A program made the position numbers and the translations under genes. The notes under the pieces were generated by a model. It saw nothing but the letters and a program-made list of their open reading frames with translations. It was not told where the DNA came from and did not search any database. From CAYNCE01 sp964522515 (GTDB taxonomy: Bacteria; Patescibacteriota; Patescibacteriia; UBA2196), in NCBI GenBank assembly GCA_964522515.1, contig CAZFWC010000031.1, positions 1-7,523 on the forward strand: a stretch of 7,523 nt of DNA, in the 5' to 3' direction. Below, piece after piece: positions 1 to 5,417 of this stretch (its first letter is position 1; every line of letters begins with the position of its first letter).

Positions 1-14
1 CACCTCTCAATTTT
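1..14 (-). rRNA. possible 5' end of 16S rRNA, cut by window edge
   Basis: Read on the minus strand, the last bases before the edge are AAAATTGAGAGGTG. This resembles the start of mature bacterial 16S rRNA (E. coli begins AAATTGAAGAGTTTG). The match is too short to stand alone, but it lies directly downstream of a strong minus-strand promoter and a boxA-like site, the usual order in an rRNA operon leader. The gene body is outside the window. The alternative is a Shine-Dalgarno site (GAGAGGTG) for a protein gene further left. Confidence 0.45.
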
Positions 15-42
15 TATGAATAAATTTAGTTATTTTTTTTAA

Positions 43-60
43 TTGAATTGTTAAAGACCT
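43..60 (-). promoter_or_regulatory. boxA-like antitermination site of rRNA leader
   Basis: On the minus strand this reads AGGTCTTTAACAATTCAA. The core TCTTTAACA (49-57) is identical to the core of the boxA element of E. coli rRNA leaders (TGCTCTTTAACA), where NusB and S10 (NusE) load the antitermination complex. It lies about 12 bases after the predicted transcription start and before the putative 16S 5' end. Position and sequence together support an rrn leader. Confidence 0.55.
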
Positions 61-78
61 GCGTTTTTAACTACTAAA

Positions 79-107
79 ATAATAGCACAATGCGTTAACT
101 TTGTCAA
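79..107 (-). promoter_or_regulatory. strong sigma70-type promoter, probably rrn, firing left
   Basis: On the minus strand there is a perfect -35 TTGACA (107-102), a 17-base spacer, and a -10 TATTAT (84-79) preceded by TGC, an extended -10. Predicted start is near position 72. It is one of the two best promoters in the window, with the secG promoter, and points to the putative boxA and 16S. It is back-to-back with the promoter of the small gene at 160-393. Confidence 0.7.
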
Positions 108-144
108 ATTTTTATTTTGGTGTTTTTATATTTTTATGTTTGTG

Positions 145-153
145 TGCTATAAT
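145..153 (+). promoter_or_regulatory. extended -10 promoter giving a leaderless mRNA
   Basis: TGC followed by a perfect TATAAT (148-153) forms an extended -10. No good -35 is seen 17 bases upstream (TTTATA, 125-130), as is common for extended -10 promoters. Exactly six bases separate the hexamer from the ATG at 160, so the expected start (about seven bases after the -10) falls on the A of the ATG. This supports 160 as the start codon and predicts a leaderless message. Confidence 0.6.
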
Positions 154-159
154 TATTTT

Positions 160-393
160 ATGAACAATAACTCAACAACTAATCAAGCGCTGGATGAATT
201 AACAAAACAGCTTGAAGAAGAACTGGGGAAAGAAAATAATGGTCAAGCGATTAATTTAAATAATTCTGAAGAGGATAAAGCAGATGAAATTTTAGAATTG
301 GAAAAAGATATTAATGAATTACAAGCTTTATCAAAATCTAATGATTTTGATAAATTAGGAGTGTTACCTATGTATGTCATCTTGTTCAGTTAA
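160..393 (+). CDS. small acidic hypothetical protein
   Basis: I do not recognise this 77-residue protein. It is strongly acidic (17 Asp/Glu against 6 Lys, no Arg or His). An Asn/Thr-rich N-terminus is followed by two stretches that look helical and possibly coiled-coil (residues about 9-25 and 37-60, rich in Leu, Glu, Lys). The C-terminus changes abruptly to a short hydrophobic tail, LPMYVILFS, which may be the scar of a truncation or frameshift. No signal peptide is seen. The ATG at 160 is chosen over an in-frame ATG at 136 because the -10 box (148-153) lies between them. It converges on the yraN-like gene with only two bases between the stop codons. It could be a real lineage-specific protein or the remnant of a longer one. 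Confidence 0.5.
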   Translation: MNNNSTTNQALDELTKQLEEELGKENNGQAINLNNSEEDKADEILELEKDINELQALSKSNDFDKLGVLPMYVILFS

Positions 394-395
394 AA

Positions 396-761
396 TTAGA
401 TATATTTTATATATTTTATATTTGCTAATCTTGTATTCATATTTAAATCAATTGCCACTAAATCAAACCGATAATCCTGAAAAGCTGGAAAACCTTTTTT
501 CGATAAATATCTTTCTGCGGCGCATTCTAAAAAATGTCTTTTAGCTTCATCAACTGCGTCTTCTGGAGTTCCAAATTCATTTGAAGTGCGAGTTTTAACT
601 TCAACAAAAACAATATCATTTGATTTTTTGTCTTGCGCGATAATATCAATTTCTCCGCTTTGAATATAAAAATTGCGTTCTAAAATTAAATAATCTTTTT
701 TCAACAAAAATTTAGTTGCTAAATCTTCGCCAATTTTACCAAGTTGTTTTTTTGAAAACAT
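396..761 (-). CDS. yraN: YraN/UPF0102 family nuclease-fold protein
   Basis: A 121-residue protein of the YraN/UPF0102 family, which has a restriction-endonuclease-like (PD-(D/E)XK) fold. The cellular role is not firmly established; links to DNA processing or uptake have been proposed. The family pattern is clear: GKIGEDLA at residues 8-15 (Glu12), GYxIL-like YLILERN at 24-30, GEIDIIA at 36-42 with Asp39, and VFVEVKTR at 51-58 with the Glu54-x-Lys56 pair. Asp39, Glu54 and Lys56 are the expected metal-binding and catalytic set, so the fold looks intact. Length is normal for the family. The ATG at 761 is followed directly by the conserved N-terminal helix, and no Shine-Dalgarno site precedes it. 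It lies beyond the ftsW terminator, so it is probably transcribed on its own. Confidence 0.88.
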   Translation of the reverse strand: MFSKKQLGKIGEDLATKFLLKKDYLILERNFYIQSGEIDIIAQDKKSNDIVFVEVKTRTSNEFGTPEDAVDEAKRHFLECAAERYLSKKGFPAFQDYRFDLVAIDLNMNTRLANIKYIKYI

Positions 762-784
762 TTTTAATCTGAATTTATTTTAAT

Positions 785-813
785 ATTTATCTTAATCTAT
801 TTTACTTTACCAA
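785..813 (-). promoter_or_regulatory. weak candidate promoter for the yraN-like gene
   Basis: On the minus strand TTGGTA (813-808), a 17-base spacer and ATAAAT (790-785) make a poor but correctly spaced sigma70-like pair upstream of the ATG at 761. The stretch is so AT-rich that chance matches are expected. It is listed because the upstream terminator implies a separate promoter somewhere between 762 and 857. Confidence 0.25.
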
Positions 814-857
814 TAAAATTTAAATAAAACAAATTTTGTATTTTAAATTAAAAAATA

Positions 858-886
858 AAAAAATCCCAAATTAATCGAGATTTTTT
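858..886 (-). terminator. intrinsic terminator of the argS-mpl-ftsW operon
   Basis: On the minus strand AAAAAATCTC (886-877) pairs with GGGATTTTTT (867-858) around a 9-base loop, giving a 10-bp stem with one G-T wobble. It is followed by a long T-rich run (TTTTTTTATTTTTT). It lies about 20 bases past the ftsW stop. The stem is AT-rich for a terminator. A T-run on the other strand could allow bidirectional action, but no plus-strand gene needs it here. Confidence 0.65.
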
Positions 887-906
887 GGTTTAAATAAATT
901 TTAATA

Positions 907-2037
907 TTAACTTTTAGAAATATTTACTAAAATTCCACTTCCTGCCATTAAAATCATTAATGAAGTTCCACCAAAACTAACAAAAGGCAAAGGCACACCA
1001 GTCAAGGGAAGGATTCCAATCATTGCTCCGATATTAAAAATTGCTTGTCCCCCAATCCAAACAGCTAAACCAACACAAAACAATCTAGCAAAATCATCTG
1101 GCGCAAATTTTGCGATTTTTAAAATTTTAAAAATAAAATAAAATAATAAAATAATAAATAAAGTGGAAAAAACAAAACCTAACTCTTCTGCCATTATCGC
1201 AAAAATTGAATCACCAGGTACTTCGGGCAGATATTCAAATTTTTGCAATGAGTTGTTAAAACCCAAACCAAACAAACCGCCAGAACCAACTGCGAGCAAA
1301 GCTTGATTAATGTGATAACCAATTCCTTGCGTATCAATTTCAGGATTTATAAAAGCAGTAATTCTATTTAACCGATAAGGAGCGAGTTTAATTAAACTTG
1401 TCAAAATTACGGAACTAAGTAAAAATAAACTAATTAAATGCGACCACTTAGCTCCTGCTGTAAAAAATATTCCAACTGCGATTAAAACAATAATTGACAT
1501 TGTTCCAACATCTTGCTGAAACGCGACTAATCCAGCAGTGACTCCAAGTAAAATTAAAAACGGAACAAAACCGTGAGAAAAACTTTTAATGTGATCTTTT
1601 TTTTTTGCCTGCCCGCCGTAGCCTTGGCGAAGGCGGGAAAACCATGCTGATAAATAAATTATTAAAATTAATTTCATAATTTCAGCTGGTTGAATAGTGG
1701 CAAAACCTAAATTAATCCAAGATTTTGCATTATTGTGTTCTTTTCCAATGCTTGGAACAAAAACTAAAATTAAAAGAACTAAACTAATTAACAAAAGCCA
1801 AACAGCATTTTTTTGCCAGAATTTGTAAGGAATTTTTGAGCAGAGAAAAAATAAAAACAACCCAGGCAAAAAACCAAATAAAAATTGATGTTTAAAATAA
1901 TAATAATTATCTCCAAAATTTGTAAAACCCACAACTGATGAAGCTGAAGCTAATATTATTAAACCAAAAACAACTAAAATAAAAAAAAATGCGATCAAAG
2001 AAATATTATTTTTTTTAATTTTTTTTTTGTGTTTCAT
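907..2037 (-). CDS. ftsW: SEDS peptidoglycan glycosyltransferase, FtsW/RodA type
   Basis: A 376-residue multi-pass membrane protein of the SEDS family, which polymerises lipid II into glycan strands with a partner class B PBP (FtsW at the septum, RodA in side-wall growth). A basic cytoplasmic N-terminus (1-10) leads into about ten hydrophobic segments. Family motifs include IQPAEIMK (115-122), FQQDVGT (173-179, where most members have LQPDLGT) and EYLPEVPGDSIFA (268-280). Asp276 aligns with the essential Asp of the extracellular loop (Asp297 of E. coli FtsW). GVPLPFVSFGGTSL lies at 347-360. Residues 135-144 (RLRQGYGGQA) are encoded by a GC-rich repeat inserted in a cytoplasmic loop. The ATG at 2037 overlaps the mpl stop by ATGA, implying translational coupling. 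FtsW is favoured over RodA by the Mur-ligase neighbour, but the split is not certain. Confidence 0.88.
   Translation of the reverse strand: MKHKKKIKKNNISLIAFFFILVVFGLIILASASSVVGFTNFGDNYYYFKHQFLFGFLPGLFLFFLCSKIPYKFWQKNAVWLLLISLVLLILVFVPSIGKEHNNAKSWINLGFATIQPAEIMKLILIIYLSAWFSRLRQGYGGQAKKKDHIKSFSHGFVPFLILLGVTAGLVAFQQDVGTMSIIVLIAVGIFFTAGAKWSHLISLFLLSSVILTSLIKLAPYRLNRITAFINPEIDTQGIGYHINQALLAVGSGGLFGLGFNNSLQKFEYLPEVPGDSIFAIMAEELGFVFSTLFIILLFYFIFKILKIAKFAPDDFARLFCVGLAVWIGGQAIFNIGAMIGILPLTGVPLPFVSFGGTSLMILMAGSGILVNISKS
1607..1637 (-). repeat. 31-bp palindromic repeat, in-frame copy in ftsW
   Basis: A GC-rich island in AT-rich DNA. It contains the nested inverted repeats GCCTT/AAGGC (tetraloop GGCG) and CCCGCC/GGCGGG, so two exclusive hairpins are possible. 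It is identical to the mpl copy at 2194-2224 except for one base. Read in ftsW it gives RLRQGYGGQA. Five of its six reading frames lack stops, so it can enter genes without ending them. It lies in a predicted cytoplasmic loop between membrane segments, where an insertion is tolerable. Confidence 0.85.
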
Positions 2038-3491
2038 AATTTTTTAATCAATTCTTTAATCATCCCATCAAAATTTCTTGAGCCCATAAAAGCAACAACA
2101 TCATTTGGTTTAGCTAATTTTAAAATATTTTGTAAAATTTTGTTGCTGTCTGGTTGATAAATTACTTTTGGTTTCCTACGACTGAAGTCGCAGGCCTGCC
2201 CGCCGTAGCCTTGGCGAAGGTGGGTTAAATATTTAGTTAACTCACTGCCAGACACATCATAAACTCCTGGCTTTTTTTTGTATTCAGTTAATTTTGGAAT
2301 AAAAACTTTATAGACTCCGGTAAAAATATTGCTATAATTAGGCATACATTTTAAAGCTCGACCTCCGCGATTAGGTTCAAAAACTACAAATATTTTTGAA
2401 TTTGGAAAATGCTTAACTAAAGCTTTAACAGACGCTTTTGCTTTTGATGGTGAGTGAGCAAAATCATCAATCACAGTAATTTTATTTTTCACAGATCTAA
2501 CTTCTAATCTTCTTTTTACTCCTTTAAAAGTTTTCACAGCTTGCTGAATTTTTTTAAATGGTAATTTTAATTCACTAGCTAAAGTAATCGCTGCACACCA
2601 ATTTTCTAAATTAAAATCTCCAATAAGTTGGGTTTGAAATCCGCCAATTAATTTTTCAGATTTATATAATTCAAATTCAGTTTTTTTATTTTTAGTAAAA
2701 ATATTTTTTACATTATATATTTTTTTATTTTTATATTTTATGTTTTTATTACAATTATAAAAAATAATTTTACATCTAGCATGCTTCAAAACCTCATCTA
2801 AATTTTCTCCTCCCAACTTGGCAACAATCAATCCATCTTTTGGAACTGATTTAACTAATTTTTTAAATACATCAATGTAAGATTTTTTTGTTTTAAAAAT
2901 ATCAAAATGATCCCACTCAGCTGAAGTTAAAATCAAATATTTTGGATGATAATATTTAAACTTTGGTGAATAGTCCCAAGGTGAAGCTGCTGGGTATTCA
3001 TCACCTTCTACAATTGACCAATTTGATTTTGTTAATCTTGCTCCGTGATTAAAATTTAAAGGCAAACCGCCCAAAAGATAATTAGGATTTTTATTTGCGC
3101 GCTCAAACAGCCAAGAAACCATCGCTGTGGTTGTTGTTTTGCCGTAAGTTCCAGCAATAACTACTGAATTTTTTTTAATCAAATATTTTTCTAACAATTT
3201 TGGAAAATGTTCTAATTTAATTTTATTTTTTCTTGCATATTTTACTTCTGGATTTTCATCAGAGTAATGCGCGTTTCCAATTATTATTTCATCTGGTTTC
3301 CCAATTTTTTCTGGATTAAATGGAAAATAATATTTAATTTTATTTTTTTTTAAATAATCACTCATTGGTGGAAAAATTTCTTTTGGTTCGGAGCCTGTAA
3401 TTTTAAATCCTGCCTGCCTAAAAGCAACAGCGATTGAAGCCATTGCTGTTCCACCTATTCCAATAAAATGAATGTGTTTTTTGTTTTTCAT
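2034..3491 (-). CDS. mpl: Mpl-like Mur ligase (murein tripeptide recycling; possibly MurC role)
   Basis: A 485-residue ATP-dependent Mur ligase. Mpl joins UDP-MurNAc to recycled L-Ala-gamma-D-Glu-meso-DAP, whereas MurC adds L-Ala. Three domains are visible: an N-terminal nucleotide-binding domain with FIGIGGTAM (9-17), GSEPKEIFPPMS (33-44) and EIIIGNA (68-74); a central ATPase with GTYGKTTTT (114-122), GGLPLNF (141-147), EGDEY (162-166) and WDHFDIF (193-199); and a C-terminal domain with VKRRLEV (325-331), DDFAHSP (342-348) and FEPNRGGR (371-378). The FPPMS, IIGNA, GG-P-NF and WDHFDIF segments match Mpl better than MurC. Residues 423-439 come from two inserted repeats. The ATG at 3491, four bases after the argS stop, is preferred over an in-frame TTG at 3512 that overlaps argS, because the Rossmann strand starts just after it. 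It overlaps ftsW by ATGA. Confidence 0.85.
   Translation of the reverse strand: MKNKKHIHFIGIGGTAMASIAVAFRQAGFKITGSEPKEIFPPMSDYLKKNKIKYYFPFNPEKIGKPDEIIIGNAHYSDENPEVKYARKNKIKLEHFPKLLEKYLIKKNSVVIAGTYGKTTTTAMVSWLFERANKNPNYLLGGLPLNFNHGARLTKSNWSIVEGDEYPAASPWDYSPKFKYYHPKYLILTSAEWDHFDIFKTKKSYIDVFKKLVKSVPKDGLIVAKLGGENLDEVLKHARCKIIFYNCNKNIKYKNKKIYNVKNIFTKNKKTEFELYKSEKLIGGFQTQLIGDFNLENWCAAITLASELKLPFKKIQQAVKTFKGVKRRLEVRSVKNKITVIDDFAHSPSKAKASVKALVKHFPNSKIFVVFEPNRGGRALKCMPNYSNIFTGVYKVFIPKLTEYKKKPGVYDVSGSELTKYLTHLRQGYGGQACDFSRRKPKVIYQPDSNKILQNILKLAKPNDVVAFMGSRNFDGMIKELIKKL
2175..2194 (-). repeat. 20-bp hairpin element, in frame in mpl
   Basis: On the minus strand CCTGCGACT and AGTCGTAGG form 9-bp arms with one G-T wobble around a 2-base centre. 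It abuts the 31-bp repeat, sharing one G at 2194, and continues its reading frame as CDFSRR. It has a different sequence from the 31-bp repeat, so it looks like a second element family that landed next to, or travels with, the first. Confidence 0.7.
2194..2224 (-). repeat. 31-bp palindromic repeat, in-frame copy in mpl
   Basis: It matches the ftsW copy (1607-1637) at 30 of 31 positions; the only change is C to T at 2221 on the plus strand. It is in the same orientation and the same reading frame, giving HLRQGYGGQA. It lies in the C-terminal domain between the segment ending SELTKYL and the strand KVIYQPD, probably a surface loop. The single change weakens the CCCGCC/GGCGGG stem, so this copy may be the older of the two. 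Confidence 0.85.
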
Positions 3492-3495
3492 AAAT

Positions 3496-5229
3496 CTACA
3501 TTTTATCAACAACTTGAATCCCTAAAAGACATAAACCATTTTTAATTACTTGAGCAACAGCTAAAATTAAACCCAGTCTCTCTGTCTGGATTTCTTTTTC
3601 TGATTTTAAAATTGGCACTTGCTCATAAAAACAATGAAAATCACTAGCTAAATTGACTAAATAATTAGCAATTATATTTGGCTTGTATTCTTTTGATGAT
3701 TGTATAATAATTTCTTCAAATTTCGCTAAATTTTTTAAAATTAAAATTTCTTCTTCTTTTTTTAAATTTCTAAAATTTTTATTTTCTGGTTTTAATTTTG
3801 TTTTATTTAAAATGCTTTGAATTCGCACAAAAGTATATTGCAGATAAGGAGCTGATCCACTTTCAAAACTCAACATTTTTTTCCAATCAAATAAAATATC
3901 TGTTGTTCTGTTTTGAGATAAATCATTAAATTTTAATGCGCCAATTCCAATTATTTTTGCAATTTTATTTCTTTCTTTTTCAGATAAATTTGGATTTTTA
4001 TTTTTAACAATTTCTTTTGCTTTGACAACAACTTCATCAATTAAATTATCTAGCTTAACTACTTTTCCTTTTCTAGTTGACATTTTCTTTTTGTCTTCAT
4101 CAAGAATTAAGCCAAATTTAATGTGCTCTAATTTTTCTTTTCCAGAAAATTTTAAAAGTTCGTTGGCTTTAAAAAGTTGTTCAAAATGTAAGGCCTGCTG
4201 ATTCGCTACCACATACAAACATTGGCTTGGATTATATTTTTCGTGTCGATATTTAATAGTTGCTAAATCAGTAGTTAAATACAAAAAAGTTTTATCCGAT
4301 TTATGAATCATCCCAGGCGGTAAATCAAATTTGTCCAAAGAAATAACAACAGCGCCTTCGCTTTCTTTAGCTACTTTTTTTTCTAACGCTTTAACAACAA
4401 TATTATCTAACATTTTATGATAAAAACTTTCTCCAAGCCACAGATCAAAAGGTCGAATATTTAATTTTTTATAAATTTTTTTAAACTCATCCAAACTAAT
4501 TTTATAAAAATATTGCCATAAATCATAATTAATTTTATTTTTATTTTGTAGTTTTTTAAGTTCAGCTTTTGCTAAATCTCGAATTTCAGGATTTTCTTTT
4601 TCTTTTTCCATAAAATTCACATACATTTTTTCAAGGTCATCAATAGTTAAATCTGTTTTCTTTTTTTCTCCATATTTATTTTTATATTCATACAACAAAA
4701 TTCCGTATTGAGTGCCCCAGTCTCCAACATGATTGTCGCTAATAACTTTATAATTTAAAAATTCAAAAATTCGCGCCAAAGAATCACCAATAATTGTTGA
4801 ACGAAGATGTCCAGCGTGCATATTTTTTGCTACATTTGGCGCAGAATAATCAATAATTATTATTTCCCTTTTTCCAATTTTAGATGAGCCAAACCTTTCT
4901 TTTTCTTTTAAAATCTCTTTTATTTTTTTATTTAAAAAATCTTCAGATAAATAAAAATTAATAAAACCAGGTTTAACTAATTCAATTTTTGCCCAGTTAG
5001 GCTGGGTTTTAAAACCCAGCCTAAAATTTTCAAGCTCTCTTAATATTTCTTTTCCTGCTTCCATTGGATTTTTATTTAATTTTTTCCCTAAAACCATTGA
5101 AATATTGCACGAATAATCTCCTAATTCTGGTTTAGGTGGGTACTCAATTTGAAATTCAATATTCTTTAATGAATATTTTTCTTTTAATACTTGATTAATT
5201 TGTTTTTTTATTGTATCTTTGATAATCAT
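3496..5229 (-). CDS. argS: arginyl-tRNA synthetase
   Basis: A 577-residue class I synthetase that charges tRNA-Arg with arginine in the cytoplasm. An N-terminal tRNA-recognition (additional) domain covers about 1-115, with PELGDYS (34-40) and PGFINFYLS (87-95). The Rossmann catalytic domain has SAPNVAKNMHAGHLRST (129-145), whose HAGH is the HIGH signature, GDWGTQYG (169-176), and KMSTRKG (382-388) as the KMSKS loop. The C-terminal DALR anticodon-binding domain starts near PYLQYTFVRIQSIL (461-474). Length is normal. Residues 69-78 (FRLGFKTQPN) are encoded by a perfect 28-bp palindrome and look like an insertion before the conserved PGFINF strand. The ATG at 5229 has no Shine-Dalgarno site; a -10 box lies 21 bases upstream. 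It is the first gene of the operon with mpl and ftsW. Confidence 0.96.
   Translation of the reverse strand: MIIKDTIKKQINQVLKEKYSLKNIEFQIEYPPKPELGDYSCNISMVLGKKLNKNPMEAGKEILRELENFRLGFKTQPNWAKIELVKPGFINFYLSEDFLNKKIKEILKEKERFGSSKIGKREIIIIDYSAPNVAKNMHAGHLRSTIIGDSLARIFEFLNYKVISDNHVGDWGTQYGILLYEYKNKYGEKKKTDLTIDDLEKMYVNFMEKEKENPEIRDLAKAELKKLQNKNKINYDLWQYFYKISLDEFKKIYKKLNIRPFDLWLGESFYHKMLDNIVVKALEKKVAKESEGAVVISLDKFDLPPGMIHKSDKTFLYLTTDLATIKYRHEKYNPSQCLYVVANQQALHFEQLFKANELLKFSGKEKLEHIKFGLILDEDKKKMSTRKGKVVKLDNLIDEVVVKAKEIVKNKNPNLSEKERNKIAKIIGIGALKFNDLSQNRTTDILFDWKKMLSFESGSAPYLQYTFVRIQSILNKTKLKPENKNFRNLKKEEEILILKNLAKFEEIIIQSSKEYKPNIIANYLVNLASDFHCFYEQVPILKSEKEIQTERLGLILAVAQVIKNGLCLLGIQVVDKM
4997..5024 (-). 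repeat. perfect 28-bp palindrome in frame in argS
   Basis: The arms TTAGGCTGGGTTTT and AAAACCCAGCCTAA are exact reverse complements with no spacer, centred between 5010 and 5011. The symmetry ends sharply at both sides (G4996 against A5025). A further CCCAG at 4992-4996 can pair with CTGGG at 5002-5006, giving an alternative hairpin. It encodes residues 69-78 of ArgS. It shares no sequence with the 31-bp repeat, so it is a separate family. Confidence 0.85.
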
Positions 5230-5250
5230 AAATTTATTTTAATTAAATTT

Positions 5251-5256
5251 ATTATA
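5251..5256 (-). promoter_or_regulatory. -10 box of the argS operon promoter
   Basis: On the minus strand there is a perfect TATAAT (5256-5251), 21 bases before the argS ATG, giving a predicted untranslated leader of about 14 bases. The -35 region is only T-rich (TTTTAT at 5279-5274). This hexamer is half of an exact inverted repeat with the smpB-side -10 box, so the two promoters share DNA and may compete. Confidence 0.5.
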
Positions 5257-5266
5257 TCCTAAAATT

Positions 5267-5275
5267 TGATATAAT
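5267..5275 (+). promoter_or_regulatory. extended -10 promoter for the smpB side
   Basis: TGA followed by a perfect TATAAT (5270-5275) forms an extended -10; no convincing -35 is seen. Exactly six bases separate it from an ATG at 5282, the same leaderless spacing as the promoter at 145-153. smpB itself starts 158 bases further on, so its mRNA would carry the small frame at 5282 and a large hairpin element in its leader. Confidence 0.5.
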
Positions 5276-5281
5276 AAAAGT

Positions 5282-5326
5282 ATGTCGCCTAATCCTCCTA
5301 CGCCCCCAATCCCAAAAAAACTTTAG
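5282..5326 (+). CDS. possible 14-codon proline-rich leader peptide
   Basis: The ATG lies six bases after a perfect extended -10, so a transcript would begin at or next to it. It encodes MSPNPPTPPIPKKL and stops at TAG (5324-5326), directly before the composite inverted repeat upstream of smpB. Five of 14 residues are proline, including two Pro-Pro pairs, which are slow to translate. It could be a regulatory leader peptide, the remnant of an original start region cut off from smpB by the insertion, or chance. Coding status cannot be judged at this length. Confidence 0.2.
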   Translation: MSPNPPTPPIPKKL

Positions 5327-5399
5327 CTACGGCGGACAGGCTCCTGTGTTTTTTTAACACAAGAGTTCCTGCCTGTCGGCAGACAGGTATCCGCCGTAG
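5327..5399. repeat. composite inverted-repeat element upstream of smpB
   Basis: The outer arms CTACGGCGGA (5327-5336) and TCCGCCGTAG (5390-5399) pair perfectly. Inside are a hairpin with TGTGTT/AACACA arms around a T5 loop (5341-5365), a GACAGGC/GCCTGTC pair, and CTGTC-GGCA-GACAG (5373-5386). GCTACGGCGGACAGGC (5326-5341) matches 15 of 16 bases of the 31-bp repeat found in ftsW and mpl, and the right arm carries the same segment inverted. The element therefore appears built from two oppositely oriented relatives of that repeat. It separates the smpB promoter from smpB. Confidence 0.75.
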
Positions 5400-5417
5400 T
5401 CCAGTAGAGTTGTTAGG

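Noticed and set aside
1..8. Plus-strand CACCTCTC as the 3' end of a 16S gene (anti-Shine-Dalgarno region)
   Set aside because: It lacks the usual CACCTCCTTT, and the promoter and boxA next to it point the other way, fitting a 16S 5' end on the minus strand better. Eight bases cannot settle it.
2034..2036. Possible TGA recoding (TGA read as Gly, as in some candidate phyla)
   Set aside because: TGA ends mpl exactly where the family ends and overlaps the ftsW start as ATGA; no in-frame TGA is needed in any gene here.
1601..2224. CRISPR array suggested by repeated GC-rich hairpin sequences
   Set aside because: The copies lie hundreds of bases apart inside genes, with no regular spacers and no cas genes.
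3405..3425. CCTGCCTGCCT in mpl as another repeat copy
   Set aside because: It encodes RQAGF of the conserved N-terminal domain, where the family has a similar RQ-G sequence, and has no inverted partner.
3489..3512. TTG start of the mpl-like gene at 3512
   Set aside because: It overlaps the end of argS and adds seven residues before the conserved N-terminal strand; the ATG at 3491 lies just after the argS stop and fits the family.
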